Shown here one piece after another: positions 5,007 to 5,127 of a DNA stretch of 5,127 bases. The translations under genes and the position numbers were made by a program. The stretch comes from Spirochaetia bacterium (GTDB taxonomy: Bacteria; Spirochaetota; Spirochaetia; Treponematales; Breznakiellaceae), in assembly GCA_025997755.1 (NCBI GenBank), contig BNVA01000131.1, positions 1 through 5,127 of the forward strand. The letters run 5' to 3'. A model generated the notes under the pieces. That model was not told the DNA's origin. It made no database searches and saw only the letters and a program-made list of their open reading frames with translations. Every line of letters starts with the position of its first letter. Position 1 is the first letter of the stretch.

Positions 5007-5127
5007 ATGACAAAAAAAGAATTACGCAAAATAATGAAACAAAAATTAAACGCTCTGCCCAAGGAACAGTTCAAGGCTGAAGGTGTAAAGGCTGCCGAAA
5101 GACTTGTAAAAACTTCAATTTGGAAGA
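5007..5127 (+). CDS. ygfA: 5-formyltetrahydrofolate cyclo-ligase (5' part only)
   Basis: Forty complete codons are visible and the frame runs off the window. The product begins MTKKELRKIMKQKLNALP and continues through AAERLVKTSIWK. This matches the N-terminal helix of 5-formyltetrahydrofolate cyclo-ligase (MTHFS family; called ygfA or fau in E. coli): K-x-x-L-R-K near the start, a turn with A-L-P/S, then a helix leading to a W of the S/P-x-W type. The enzyme uses ATP to convert 5-formyl-THF to 5,10-methenyl-THF in cytoplasmic one-carbon metabolism. The catalytic and nucleotide-binding motifs lie beyond the window, so the call rests on the N-terminus alone. The start is supported by AAAGGGG 7 nt upstream. 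The gene is probably transcribed from its own promoter rather than as part of the lipoprotein operon. Confidence 0.75.
   Translation, partial: MTKKELRKIMKQKLNALPKEQFKAEGVKAAERLVKTSIWK

Noticed and set aside
4822..5013. Minus-strand reading frame across the end of the second lipoprotein gene
   Set aside because: It crosses the end of a supported gene and the inverted repeat; no recognisable protein features.

Overview
The window looks like a chromosomal segment from a spirochaete, most likely a treponeme. The support is two lipoproteins with relaxed, spirochaete-style lipoboxes (LLTC and FSGC), GLUG-repeat architecture, an 8-stranded outer-membrane barrel and moderately AT-rich DNA. TATATT-type -10 boxes and clear Shine-Dalgarno (SD) sites at some genes argue against Bacteroidetes, the other group rich in GLUG proteins. 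The genus is inferred from gene style, not proven.

Layout. Positions 1-1041 (minus strand) hold the 5' part of a gene for a membrane-anchored protein with a beta-propeller-like extracytoplasmic region; its C-terminus lies outside the window. A 68-bp divergent intergenic region separates it from thiN (1110-1748, plus), a full-length thiamine diphosphokinase that makes thiamine diphosphate. After an 88-bp gap with a plausible promoter comes a three-gene plus-strand operon: a small outer-membrane beta-barrel (1837-2397), a GLUG lipoprotein overlapping it by one base (2397-3551), and a second, paralogous GLUG lipoprotein 10 bp further on (3562-4941). A 65-bp intergenic region with a strong inverted repeat wrapped around a promoter-like -10 leads into the 5' end of a 5-formyltetrahydrofolate cyclo-ligase gene (5007 to the window edge).

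How the parts fit. The flanking genes are cofactor housekeeping (thiamine, folate) and a probable envelope sensor. The centre is an envelope operon: one barrel plus two secreted, lipid-anchored beta-helix proteins that appear to be diverged tandem duplicates. This operon is the accessory, least described part of the window. A surface adhesion or matrix role is an inference from GLUG proteins elsewhere. No RNA genes, mobile elements or CRISPR arrays were seen.
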